Source: Amphiura filiformis (taxonomy: Eukaryota > Echinodermata > Ophiuroidea > Amphilepidida > Amphiuridae). From it: a DNA stretch of 64,000 nt. This document shows, piece by piece, positions 51,830-63,359 of this stretch. Under the pieces are notes generated by a model that worked only from the letters and a program-made list of their open reading frames with translations, was not told where the DNA came from and made no database searches. Location of the stretch: contig NC_092628.1 of the NCBI RefSeq assembly GCF_039555335.1, forward strand, positions 67,956,292 through 68,020,291. The letters run 5' to 3'. Made by a program: the position numbers and the translations under genes. How positions within the stretch are numbered: position 1 is the stretch's first letter; each line of letters starts with the position of its first letter.

Positions 51830-52539
51830 GTCATTCTTAGTCAGTTAAATATTGTTTTAATAACTGTAAACAATTTTGTTAAAGCAAAAACTAAGTTACC
51901 GTCATAAAAACTCCCCTCATTATAAAATGAACGAAACTTGTTTACAACTTCACGTATTCTGTTGCGCGTACTGCTAGCACGTCGCGTATTCCGCACTAGT
52001 CTCACGCATTACAGCGCAATACATACGCCAAGCACCTCTACAAGCGTGTAAGGCATTATCAAGACGCATGATGACGTGGGGTCGCTCTGGCCTGATAAAC
52101 GGCACCAAATCTTGCGATTGTCCAATCAAAAATGTGTCTACGAACTAGACCACTCCCACTGACTAAGAATGAGTATTAAAAGTAGATGAATGTTTAGTGT
52201 CCCAAGGGATTGCAAAATTCACACATAGAAAATAAGTATTTTAGAAATATTCTACACCATCACCTAAAAAATGAAAATGGAAATATAAGTGCAAAGAAAT
52301 TATGCTCGTTTTCATTCAATTGCAATCCCAAACCAGACCTTTTTTGCTCACTATGGCTTTGCTTTTTAAACAATCATAGGATGAGCGATTTGTATTTGTA
52401 CACAAATCTTAGGCCCGACCGGCGGCCACAGGAGGAACTGTTGTATTTCAACTTGAATATCATATCATACACATGCTTTCATAAAGTACCCTACGCGAGT
52501 ATTTCACTCTATGGTCTGTCTCATCTCAAGTTGAGAGCA

Positions 52540-52682
52540 AATCCATGCTGCATTTCGAGCGGCAGATTTGAATTGCGCATACTAACCCAATCACACGGAC
52601 ACACATGTAGAAAGGCAATTTGTCCGTACGCTGGTGACGCAACCGCGTATACATGCCAATTTGAATCACGGTGTTACTCTAA
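52540..52682. repeat. Foldback element with core GTGACGCAACCGCG, copy B
   Basis: The core CAATTTGTCCGTACGCTGGT followed by GACGCAACCGCG lies at 52616-52647. The outer arms (CGGCAGATTTGAATTG; CAATTTGAATCACGG and GTGTTACTCT) resemble copy A but are more decayed. Confidence 0.6.
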
Positions 52683-53640
52683 ACTTAAGAGACATACTAT
52701 AGTGTAAAACCATCCTAATTAAGACCCTGTGTGCTTGTTTTCATACCTTTTAACCCACTTCTAAAATTTCATGAAAAATATCACTACAGATACCCCAGCA
52801 ATGTTGGCAGGTCCTTAATTATGTTAGATGGTTCAGTGTGTAGCTCACCAAAAATTCATGAAATATCAGGTTACCTCCCCTGACAGCTATCCTGAACTTA
52901 CTTGGGAGAGATATGTTTAGCTCTACACATTTTTGAAACGCTAGACCTGCTAAACCAAGTGATTGACAATTTTTTTAAAAATAAGGCACTTAGACCATTG
53001 CAACATTATTTACATGAATCAATAAACATGACAACACATGTAATAGCAGGGCCTGCACTGGATCCAAGTTCATGTCTTTTCTCTCAAGACTTTTTGAGAG
53101 GGATAGGGATGCAATGGACCACTGGAGGTTTTTCTAGCACTAACCCTGCATAAAATATACACTGATTTCCATTTAGTAGAATGCCCCAATACAAGAAAAA
53201 TGCCCAGGGGGCCACTTATATGCTTTTATGTGTTGTCATCATCAAGCAGGCCCTCAAATTTCACACCCTAAACACTGACCTGGAGCATCACCTTTTCAAT
53301 TTGACTAAAATTTCGCTAAAAGCATGAAATAGCTACCCTATTCGTGGTCGGACCGCGACTATGCTTGAAAAAAGTACCCTTTCCTGTGGATCACTGGATT
53401 TCTGCTCGGTGATGACAACACATATGTATTGAGTGCCCCCCTCCCCAGGGAAAAATGTGTTGAAACATAAATGAGAGAAAGAGAGAAAAAAACACCCGTT
53501 TTATAAAAACCTCCAAATACAATGAATGTACACAATATTAGCCATGTATATAATCAGTATATCATTGTTCTTGTTCAATAACTTTTTTCAAATAAAATAA
53601 TTTACCATTTTCAAAACAAACACAAATTAATGTGTTCAAT
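52683..53640. other. Intergenic DNA without a supported gene
   Basis: No repeats or domains recognised. A minus-strand acceptor/donor pair around 52901-52955 was considered as a CEP70 exon and not accepted. Confidence 0.4.
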
Positions 53641-54179
53641 TAGTGCCGTCATCGACATGCCTTATGTTGACATAATGTCGACATCGGCACATATCCCGAC
53701 ATGTCGACATCAAAAAAAAAATTCCTAAAAAAAAATTTTTTATTTTATTTATAATTTTCAAAAAATATTTTTGGCCAGAAAAGCAAGTTATAGGCCCAAA
53801 ATTACTTGTTATTCAAGGTTGGAAACCAGAGAAATACTGCTACTTTTACAAAGTTGAATAAATTACTAAATACTGTATATTTTGATTACCTTTGCTTCTA
53901 TTGAACAGTCAGGGACACATTGAATTAGTATGCATTGCTAGCTGTTCAATAGAAGCAAAGGTAATCAATTAAAATATACAACTGTATCCAACTTTGTAAA
54001 AAAAAAAATTGGCATTTTTGTTTGTTTTGAGTAGCAGTATTTCTCTGGTTTCCAACCTTGAATAACAAGTCATTTTTTATTTTTTTTAGAATTTTTTTTT
54101 ATGTCGACACACTGTCGACGTCGGTATACGAATTATATCGACATGTCGACATTAAAAAACGGTGCCGACGACAGCACTA
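53641..54179. repeat. Element with TIR TAGTGCCGTCATCGACAT, GTCGACAT-rich
   Basis: TAGTGCCGTCATCGACATGC at the left faces GTGCCGACGACAGCACTA at the right, with several TGTCGACAT motifs near both ends. An inner inverted pair GGTTGGAAACCAGAGAAATA/TATTTCTCTGGTTTCCAACC spans 53819-54057, and another (TTCTATTGAACAG/CTGTTCAATAGAA) closes the loop. Confidence 0.75.
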
Positions 54180-54256
54180 TGTTCAATACAATGTGATGAC
54201 ATGAGGACGATGCAAATACATAATCATCTATCATTACTCACTTAATAAACTTATTA

Positions 54257-54701
54257 TAAAAGGCCCATTCAGTGATTTGCTCATCCGGATGGACCATCAT
54301 AAAAAATCATCCAAAATTTAGATTTTGGTAGTTTGTCATTGTCATAGATGTGTTAACATAGCCTGCTGGTAGTCCAGTCGAAAGCTGTGTATTTTTAAAG
54401 ACAAAATAAGACATTTACAAATGAATCTGTAATTTATATGCTGTGCAGTATAATATAAATTACATATGGATCTGTAATTTATACCTATATACTGACAGTA
54501 TATAGCTACATGTATAATGTTTTTGAATGGGGCTTGAACTTCGTCGATACAGCTGTTTTTGTTTTTTTTGCCACATATTTCATTTCAAAAATACCAAATG
54601 ACAATTTGAATGACTTATCCTTCACTTTTTTTAATTAAAAGCAATTTATAAAGAATTATATTTTTTTTACACTTGAGCTGAGATCACTGAATTTGTCTAT
54701 T
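54257..54701. repeat. MITE-like element, TIR GGCCCATTCAGTGATTTGCT, copy 1
   Basis: TAAAAGGCCCATTCAGTGAT at the left; GATCACTGAATTTGTCTATT at the right. A sibling with an insertion is at 61671-62899. Shared interior: TGAATGGGGCTT and CTGACAGTATATAGC-like motifs. Confidence 0.65.
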
Positions 54702-55284
54702 AAGTTTTCTAATTTTATGATTCAATCAACCATATTTTTGGTAAATTACTTTGTACAGAAAATATGAGTTAGTAGTCTTTTTGACTTAATGTGTTGCAGA
54801 AGCGCGCCAATGAGGCATTTGCTGCAGATACCAATTTGTTGCGCTAACATCCACAACAATTATTTTTCATAAATATATAGTTATATTTCTTATTTTAAAT
54901 ATACTTTTCAATAAATCTCAAATTATATATTTTTGGTCAATTTTTACAAATACTTGATTGTGACAAAAGTATATACATACAAAATACTGTTCATATTAAA
55001 GCAAGGCATATGGACTTAAGGAAAGACAGAGATATTGAAGACATAAATAAGGCAGATATTTTAGTCAAACATATTGGCAAAGAAAACTGAATACTTGAAA
55101 TAATTTCAACCTGTTGTTTAGTTTCATATGAATGGTTTCTCCTAAATAATACACTGTAGTTCAATACATTTTTGTATTATATTGTTAAACATTTGCTTAG
55201 TGAAAGTGTACCCCATCTCAAATAGCTCCCAGGTGTCATTTTTTGCTGAACCATGAAATGGTATCAGCCTATAAGTGTGAATGT
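54702..55284. other. Intergenic DNA without a supported gene
   Basis: AT-rich; nothing recognised on either strand. Confidence 0.4.
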
Positions 55285-55340
55285 TACTAGCTTACTTACT
55301 AGCTTACTTACTAGCTTACTTACTAGCTTACTAACTAACC
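55285..55340 (+). repeat. 12-bp tandem repeat (ACTAGCTTACTT)n
   Basis: TTACTAGCTTACTTACTAGC and onward: about four and a half units of ACTAGCTTACTT, then a diverged CTAACTAACC. Confidence 0.85.
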
Positions 55341-55449
55341 ATTTGGTCTGAAATGGACATATCTCTAAATGCCACGAAGGTATGACCCCATGAGTGGTGT
55401 CATATGAAAGAGGAAAACATAAAGAATATAATAAAAATATTTCCAAACG

Positions 55450-55880
55450 TCGGAGGTCATCCAGGGGTCACAGGGGTCAAAAAGGTCATTTTAACTGAAA
55501 ATGCTCCGATTGAGCTTAAATTTAAATGCAATGATCCTTGTGACATTCTAAACATGTTCAAAACATTTAAAAATGTATTTAAGGTCATTAAGGGGTCATA
55601 AAGGGGTCAAAGGTCAAGGTTCTCAAAATGCTCCAATTGAGCTGAAATTTAAATGCAATGATCCTTATGACATTCTAAACATTTAAAAATAGGAATAAGC
55701 ATTTAAGGTCATTAAGGGGTCATAAAGGGGTCAAAGGTCAAGTTTTCCAAAATGCTCCAATTGAGCTGAAATTTAAACGCAATGATCCTTATGACATTCT
55801 AAACATGTTGAAAATATTTTTCATTCATTTAAGGTCATTAAGGGGCAATAAAGGGGTCATAAGTCAAGTTTTCAAAATGC
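55450..55880 (+). repeat. Tandem repeat of about 125 bp, GGGGTCA-rich
   Basis: About three and a half units. AAGGTCATTAAGGGGTCA starts at 55581 and 55705, and a variant (AAGGTCATTAAGGGGCAA) at 55831. Each unit also has AATGCTCCAATTGAGCTGAA and ATGATCCTTATGACATTCTA. It shares GGGGTCA/AGGTCA motifs with the array at 15421-16290 but not the rest of the unit. Confidence 0.8.
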
Positions 55881-56507
55881 CAGCTTCTCACGATCAAGGT
55901 ATATTAAAACGGCAATTAATGAAACAGTCTTATTAAAATTAATACTATCCTGCACAGTATTGCTGCTTGATCAGATCGTCATGAGTCATCCGCCTAACTA
56001 ATATGGTACCTCGCACCCTTGCAAAGCTGCACAGTATTGCTGCTTGATCAGATCGTCACAGTCATCCGCCTAACTTATGGTACCTCGTGCCCTTGCAAAG
56101 GGCACAGTTGCTCTAGTTCATTGTATATTCTTTACTTTTCCTCTTTCATTAACACCACTCGGGCGGTCATACCTTCGTAGCATTTCGAGATTATGTCCAT
56201 TACAGACTCCGGGTGACAGTGGTATAGGCCTACCACAATATACTGCCGAAGCCACATGGTTCAGCTATGGTGCGGTTATCGCTCTAGTTATGTGTACATT
56301 GCAGAAATGGTAAAATGTCTGTGGGGCAGCTATTGCAGATAGGGCCTTCTTGCACCAACGTAATTTAGAAAAAGTGGAGAACATGGATGAAAAGGCAAAC
56401 TTGTCACCCACTGCAGCTTACTTTGAGTCAGTCGGAGTCACCGTAGACAAATTATTTAATTTGTGTACATCGTGGAACATACTCTTTGCGTGGCTGTGTG
56501 TAGTATT
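55881..56507. other. Intergenic DNA with a short direct repeat
   Basis: CACAGTATTGCTGCTTGATC followed by AGATCGTCA..GTCATCCGCC and TAACT..ATGGTACCTCG occurs at 55955-56013 and again at 56031-56088. No gene supported. Confidence 0.5.
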
Positions 56508-57682
56508 TAGAGAATAAAAGATAGTATATTGTCTTTTGCCTATCCAATATCGTGTCATAATGGATGGGCTGGCCAATATTTTTGAGTAGTGGATGCCGGC
56601 ATCCACTACGATAAAAATATTGGCCACCCCATCCATTATGACACGATATTGGATAGGACAGCGTTCAAGCTTTGACTTGCATTTGGCGGACAGAATGGTG
56701 GAAACTTAAAGTGAAAGATATCCTACTTAAAAGAACATTTTCTAGGGTGAAATTTTGTGTAGAAACTGAATCTGACATAAAAAAATGCATAATTATCAAC
56801 TTGAAAATTTTCCCCATAGCACTGTACAGGCATACATGTATTTCTGCCCAAGTCCCCAAATTAGAGCAAAAAATTGGAGCAAAAAAAAATAAGTCCTTCA
56901 AAATGGGGATACTCAGGGCTAAACAAAAAACATGTTGCTCTAGAGGGAGGCATTGGTAAGGGCAACATGTCTTTTGTTTAGCCTCAAACCTCCCAATTTT
57001 GAAGGACTTATTTTTTTTGCAAAATCTGTGACTTTTTTCACGCCCTCAAAATCCTTAGGGGTGGGGGTAGCATTTTGCAAGTGATTTTATTTTCTGTAGA
57101 TCTAGCTTACTTGTTTGTTATAGCACCATTTAGCTAATGAAATACTGAGCAAATAAACACTTAAAGCATCCCTATAGCTCATACCATTGTGGAGATATGG
57201 TGTTTTCAAATTGAAAATGATGCTAATATTGTATATTTTTCTAAATCAATTGTCACCCGAACCCTCAAGTTTCTACCCTGCTACAAAAATAAAGAAATAT
57301 ATGGATCCCATTCAATGCTTTTAATATCACAATTGTACCCTTGTTACACAATTAGAATAGAAAATTAGGCACTATTTGATAGTTTTCATGTTCATATTCT
57401 CACAGGAAATCTGCAAGTCAAAATTTTTGTCACCCCAAAATGGCCATTTTCAGCCAAAATCGGACCAAAAAATGATTTTTTCTCAAAATCTATAAAAGAT
57501 AGGAAGTTTTAAGTGCCAAAATCTGAAACTAGATGACATTTTACCCTTGGAAACATATAAACATTCAAGAATTTTGGTTCTTTTCACCCTTTAATACTTT
57601 TTTCACACGTGTGTCCGCCAAACGTAAGTCAAATCTTGAACGCTGTCATAGGCAAAAGACAAAATCCTATCTTTTATTCTCA
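56508..57682. repeat. Multi-layer nested foldback element
   Basis: Outer layer: AGAGAATAAAAGATAGTATA followed by TTGTCTTTTGCCTAT (56509-56543) faces ATAGGCAAAAGACAAAATCC followed by TATCTTTTATTCTC near 57648-57682. A complete palindrome with TAGTGGATGCCGGCATCCAC at its centre fills 56508-56661. A middle layer (CAGCGTTCAAGCTTTGACTT, GCATTTGGCGGAC) faces GTCCGCCAAACGTAAGTCAA, ATCTTGAACGCTG near 57610-57645. An inner palindrome spans 56889-57012 (AATAAGTCCTTCAAAATGGG; AACATGT pairs). Confidence 0.75.
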
Positions 57683-58520
57683 TTCTTATTCAGTTTTAAT
57701 GTAATTTTTGCGAGAAAAACTGCCTTTTTTCAGAAAAAAATAAAGTTACTTTTGTGAGGACATCCCGTTGTTTTAAATGAACGAAACCATCACGAACATC
57801 TTAAGCCGCCGAATCGCGTTCTTGGTTCTCGCAAGTGTATTACGCGAATGCATTATCGCGCGATCATTGAGGAGCAACAAGAGTGCCGCCGTTGCGTGGC
57901 GGCGCCGCCTGACTAATATCACTATCAACTATTGTGAGATATTATACACCGAAAACCAATCAAATTACGTGAATTCTTTACAAGACGCACCCATTGAATA
58001 AGAATAGCTGTTGTACGCAGATAACCTTGCAGATATGGACGCGTAGAGTAGCATTGTACGCTTGTGTATTATTAGCACGATTAGTTGCGGAGTAACAAGC
58101 ATAGTTGAATGTTCCACGATGTACACAAATTACAGACTTGATAATTTATGCACCCCTAGCATATGCTTCCATTTATGCCCTCATGCATGACAAGCCAATG
58201 GCAGAAGTATTGAGCTATATTGTCCTTTTTATATATGGATACTGTTCCTATAGAATACCATAGGCTTGAAATATAAGGTTAGGCTATATCATACTAATAC
58301 AGTCACAATGGTTTTACAAATAGCTGGGTGATCGAACAGTAGGAATTGTGTAAAGTCACCAAAAATAATTGTTGATTTCCATGATCAGTCATGCCCAAAG
58401 TCACAAATAACTTGTGATCAAGTGCTCTTGCTGCTAAGAGATACTTTGGTTTGTTGCTTTAATGATACATGTAGATTGAGTACTAAACTAGACAACAAAT
58501 GAAAAAACAACCTCAATGCT
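57683..58520. other. Intergenic DNA without a supported gene
   Basis: A more GC-rich patch at about 57800-57930 (GAATCGCGTTCTTGG, GTTGCGTGGCGGCGCCGCC) has a short open frame with no recognised motif. Nothing else seen. Confidence 0.4.
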
Positions 58521-58712
58521 ATAATTTGGTTCATCTCAAGTTCGGTAGTGACGTAGGTGCTTATTTCGCTTGCCGCAGTATCAAATCGCGCGCGTAAAGT
58601 TAAACGCCCTGAGTGTACATGCATGCGCACAGGGGCGATTTGTCAACACGCTTGTGGCGCAACCGCGAAAGAGCATAGACGTCACTACCAATCTTGAGGT
58701 GAACCAAATTAC
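58521..58712. repeat. Foldback element with core GTGGCGCAACCGCG, copy C
   Basis: The arms ATAATTTGGTTCATCTCAAG followed by TTCGGTAGTGACGT pair with ACGTCACTACCAATCTTGAG followed by GTGAACCAAATTA, unlike the arms of copies A and B. The core CGATTTGTCAACACGCTTGT followed by GGCGCAACCGCG (58636-58667) is shared. Confidence 0.75.
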
Positions 58713-59709
58713 AGGTGACCCGCAACTGATTAGTATGATATGACTATTAGAATACAATAATTAAGGAGGCACAGGAATACTGATGAAGTTATGCAAAGTA
58801 ATCCCAAAACTAGACTAATAGTCATAATGGATGTCGCATAGCATAAGAATCAAACATTATTCTTGCAAAACAATTACCGTATCCCAAATTTTATATCTAA
58901 GAATCAAACTTGATTCACACAAAATCTGTGTGAGAATGTATGCCATGATTTCAAGCTGCACATGGGGTTTCCATTGGTTTTTAGCAACATACCCAGAATG
59001 ATTTCAAGCCACAATGTACTGATTTCCATCAAAGTTTAATTTTGTTATTCGTTTCTCAAAAAGCTGAAATAATATTTATAGTACCTGTCAGGAAAGGTTT
59101 GTCCATTTAGCCCAAAATAACAAGCAGACCTGAAACTGCCCTTCAGTGAAAAAAGCTGAAAATGTGAAGAAAAAAAAAAAGAGCTGAAAAACAGTGCGAA
59201 ATTGGGGTATAGCTCAAATGCACTAAATGCTAAATGTTTGAGGTCTGAACAAGGTTAAGTCAAAGAAACCACATTGGCTATTTTGGCTGTTTAGATTTCC
59301 ATGGCAGACTTAATGTCTCAATACAACCACAGATATTGGAATATCTGTGATACAACATTATGTCAAAATTACTGTCGACTGGACAAAAACAACAAATTTG
59401 GCTGATTCCATTAAGGTGTAAGTTAGAACATGTGTAAACATTACAACTATAAACAAACAAAAAATCAGGTTTGAAAAAAATAAACCAATTTCATTATTAT
59501 GAGATCGTTCGCTATGGCTTTAATACATCATTAGGCTACCGGTACATCTAGGATTAACTTTGCAAAACCTCCATATAATTTGTATACCTACTAGTAAAAT
59601 TAAATACAATTATGTACATTGAATCAAATACCCTGTTTACATTATATGAAGTCAATTCAGTTTCAACTGTATTTCATTCATAACATTAATTGAAGTTCAT
59701 TCAATGGTG
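58713..59709. other. Intergenic DNA without a supported gene
   Basis: AT-rich sequence with an A-run near 59169-59179. No repeats or coding exon recognised. Confidence 0.4.
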
Positions 59710-59870
59710 AAAACAGTGGCGGCACCAGGAATTTTTTTCGGGGGGGGGGGCAATGGGGGGGGCAAAGTGAATTTCAGGGGGGGTAAAATCAACAAATTTT
59801 ATGCAAAATTACCACAGAAAGGTGACATTTTTGGTTTTACCGGGGAACAGGGGGGGGCAAGAATTCTGAC
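59710..59870. repeat. Fragment with CAGTGGCGGCACCAGG end, copy 2
   Basis: Left end CAGTGGCGGCACCAGGAATT, then poly-G tracts and GGTAAAATCAACAAATTTTA. The interior matches 22021-22245 in the other orientation. The end resembles hAT-type termini; family not certain. Confidence 0.5.
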
Positions 59871-61099
59871 TGGGGGCATGAAAATAAGTATGTCACAACC
59901 ACCTCTTTTTTCCCAAAGTGGCCCTTGGTTCACAGCCATTTCATGTGAATCTGGAGTCAGACTAATTCAAACTTATCGAATGTAGCACACATCATATAAA
60001 CAGCAGCTGAGAATTATTTCCCATAATATGCACGAGAGTCAATTATCATTTTAAATGGGGGTATACACCTAAAATGTTGAGTTGATTTCTGGAAGAAAAT
60101 TAAACTGGGGCAAACATTCATGGAACAAAATTGGAATCAGTTGTCTCTTTTTTACAAATCAAATCAATTCGCCACATGGTCATTATCAAACATATCTATT
60201 ATCTATCATTTCTAAAAACCTACACCCCTTCATTGGGCCACAGACCCTCTAGAGACTCTAGGGTCTGTGATTGGGCGATACCATTCCACAAAAGTACCTA
60301 TTTAGAATTAGTATTTGTCCCAATTTTTAGAAAAATATTTAGTATCAAGCTAAAACTTTGACATAAAGTACCAGGAATTAAAATTTTATTAAAACTAACA
60401 ATGGGAGGGTGACGATGTTCATTGAATATTTGTGCTTGTGAATATAGAATCCAAACTGACAACATTACTCAAATTTATTAAGGGGAAAGTTAAGTTTTAA
60501 ATGGGCACCGTTTTATTTTATCTTTCATAATTTGAAGGTGTTGAAATCATGAATGCTAATTATGGAGGTTAACAGGTCTTCAGGAGCCACTTTTCTGCCA
60601 AAAAGTATCTACTGGTTCAGGCTGGTGGACAGAATCTAGGAGCTGTTTCATGTTTGCAATGGTTCCTAGCTCCCACTTATTTTCACCATTGAGTTACATG
60701 AATCAACTTCAATCACTTAAATTACATCTATTCACTTTCATCCATAATAGATTATCCATAACACATGAAAATGGTGACATTGGCAAAGTCAAATTTATAC
60801 ATGTACTACTACTATATACTTTTGGTACTGTACTGAAGCCGATAGCAACCCAGTTAAATCAAGATTTCATTTGTGTACAGTACACTACACATTTGAAGCA
60901 AGTCTTTTTAAAACACACACAAACACACCCCCACATGCTGTTATACACAAACAAACCATAAACTGTACCAAGTTAACAATCTACAAAACATTTCAGTACT
61001 TGATTGGTGTTCTTTACAAACCTTTGGTAAGAAATAAAGAAATGATATCCTATGAGTACAGTTCACTGGTATAGTGCACATTAGAATATAACCATTGCT
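59871..61099. other. Intergenic DNA without a supported gene
   Basis: Contains a small hairpin at 60239-60267 (CACAGACCCTCTAGAG...CTCTAGGGTCTGTG) and a CA-rich run at about 60911-60935. No coding exon recognised. Confidence 0.45.
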
Positions 61100-61255
61100 A
61101 GGTCAACTGGCTCATGCTTTCTTTATTACGAACCACTGATCAAAATGATCACAACACAAAGCCGTTGGCATACCATAATTTGGAACAAATTATGGCTTGA
61201 ACCAGGCTTGAACCAGTAACCAACGATTACTAATGTGCACTATGGCAGCGAATAT
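61100..61255. repeat. Dispersed repeat copy 2 (ATCAAAATGATCACAACACA)
   Basis: Matches 19740-19885 in order and orientation: AGGTCAACTGGCTCATGC, ATCAAAATGATCACAACACA and AAG, GAACCAGTAACCAACGA, ATGGCA. The minus strand has GGTTACTGGTTCAAGCC, B-box-like, so it could be a tRNA-derived SINE. Confidence 0.55.
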
Positions 61256-61670
61256 CCTCTTCAGACATACCTACTGAAAAAATTTATATAAAGACATGAA
61301 AATCAATCAACAAGAAAACAAAAGGAGCATGTTTCACACAGACTGATCATTATCAGTATTTACAATTTTACATAACATTGTAATGTCCTTCACACATAAG
61401 CACTTCTCTACTTTTTGCATCAGGTCATCGACCATCTTGTTTTCAAGGGTCTATGATCGGAGTAACACTTTCGCTCTGCAAGACTATTAGTCTGGGAAAC
61501 TTAATTTTCTACTGCAGAGACAGGCCTTATATTTTAAAAGTATGCCTGGACTCAATTGTCTCAATAATCAGCTCCTGGTCCTATAGTTGTTTCTGGTCCG
61601 TAGTGTAAAATAGACACACAAGGAGCCAAATCTGGGCAACAATGGGGTAAAAAATCCTGGGTGCCTGCTT

Positions 61671-62899
61671 AGAGGCCCATTCAGTGATTTGCTAATCCGG
61701 ACGATCATAAAAATCATCAAAATTCAGATTTTGGTACCTTTGTCATTGTCATATGTGCTAAAATAGTCTGCTAGTGGCTCAGCCGAAAGCCATATGTATT
61801 TAAGGTAGTATGAACGGCTAATCAAGCTTGCAGCAAAATAGCCACAATAGCAAATTGGAATTGTGTATTAATTTAAAACTTAAAACAAACTAAAGATAAG
61901 TCTTCACTTCACCTATTTTTAGAGTTTCATAAAAATTTTACCATTTCTTATGTATTTCTTTATTTTTTGAAAATTACCTAATTTTTTCCACATTATAATT
62001 TTTTTTGCCAACATGGAGTGTGCTATGGTTTCCAAACTTTCAGGGATGGTGTATAAGCTTAATATCTAAATTCTCCCGCCAGCTTTTTTGGATAAAGTGT
62101 TTAATTTTTTAGAAAATTAATTTTTAAATTTTAGATTTTAGGGAAATTTAGAAACACCTATAACTTAAAATAGAAACACTTAATTAAAAAAAAGCTGGCG
62201 AGAGAATTTTTTAAATTTGATTACCTTTCATATGACACCTTGTTTGTTGAAATTGGACCTATAGTTAGCTCCAAAAAAATTCTAGAATTTAGGTAATTTA
62301 GTGTTTCTAGAAAAGTCAAGAAAATTGAAAAAAGTACTAACATTACCATTTTATATCTCCTTTGTTAAGGCCAATATCTTGGAAAAAATTGCTGTCCTTT
62401 ATTAAGTAGCATTTTGCAATAAAATAAATTTAAAACCAGATTTATGCAGTGGGTATAAAGAAGAGAAAATCACATTTAAACAAATTACTTGTTTTCAAAA
62501 ATTAAGCTGATTTGAAGAACTTGGCAACATGCCAAAAACATGCCGTGTGTAAAGTCTATGGGGTTTTCCAATCACAAAAAATTACAAAAGTCAAAAACGC
62601 TCTTTTGGAAAAAATTGAAAATTGGCAGGTGAGTTTTTCTCACCAATCTCCACATTCTGTATCATTTTCAAGCAAAGACAAAATGAAGTATTTGCATGTA
62701 ATCTGTAATTCATATACTGTCAGTATATAAAGTAGCTACATGTATTTGAATGGGGCTTCAAGTTTGTCAATACTGCCGTTTTCTTTGGTTTTTGCCAAAT
62801 TTTTCAATTCAAAATACCACAAAGACTAATCCTTCACTTTTAAGCAATTTATAAACAATTTTTTTGACACTTGTGCTGGGATCACTGAATGGGTCTTTA
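61671..62899. repeat. MITE-like element, TIR GGCCCATTCAGTGATTTGCT, copy 2, with insertion
   Basis: Ends GAGGCCCATTCAGTGATTTG and GGATCACTGAATGGGTCTTT. Compared with 54257-54701, about 870 bp starting near 61804 (AGGTAGTATGAACGGC) and ending near 62670 is extra. The insert has its own inverted pair, TTCTCCCGCCAGCTTTTTTG facing AAAAAAAGCTGGCGAGAGAA at about 62079-62210. Confidence 0.65.
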
Positions 62900-63359
62900 A
62901 TATAATTTTTGTGCAGAGATCCAAGATGCAATTAGCAAATGAGTAATTTTTTGCTAATTTTGAGTTATAAACCAAACAAAGTGGTCACATTTTTCATTGT
63001 TTTCAGCGATGTGAAAATAATTTGTCTCCAAACCCACATCTGTGATCAAGCCATCAGACAAGATGGTGAAAACTTAGAATAATATTAGAAATTTTATATT
63101 GGATTTGGCTGACACAGCATCACTTATCCTACAAATGCATCTCTACACAGATAACTGATTTTATGCGATAAAACTACTCATTTTGCTTGTTTGCATCATA
63201 ATTATTGTCTCCTGTCACCAGCTGTTATAGTTTGCGATTAGTAATTTTATTACTCATAGTGCAACAGACGCATTGGCAGTTTGGCACAATGTAAAGCACA
63301 TATTGGTAGAGACCATACTGCTTATTTTGAAAATGTAAATTAACAGCTTATTATTGGTC
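62900..63359. other. Sequence downstream of the MFSD6-like stop
   Basis: Probably includes the 3' UTR of the MFSD6-like gene on the minus strand. No clear poly(A) signal or repeat noted. Confidence 0.4.

Noticed and set aside
51725-51907. Frame with repeated STTIKILDLPV on both strands
   Set aside because: Produced by translating the palindromic element at 51597-51829.
52901-52990. Minus-strand acceptor/donor pair that could be a 5' CEP70 exon (GLAGLAFQKCVELNISLP)
   Set aside because: No clear similarity to CEP70 and no phase evidence from neighbours.
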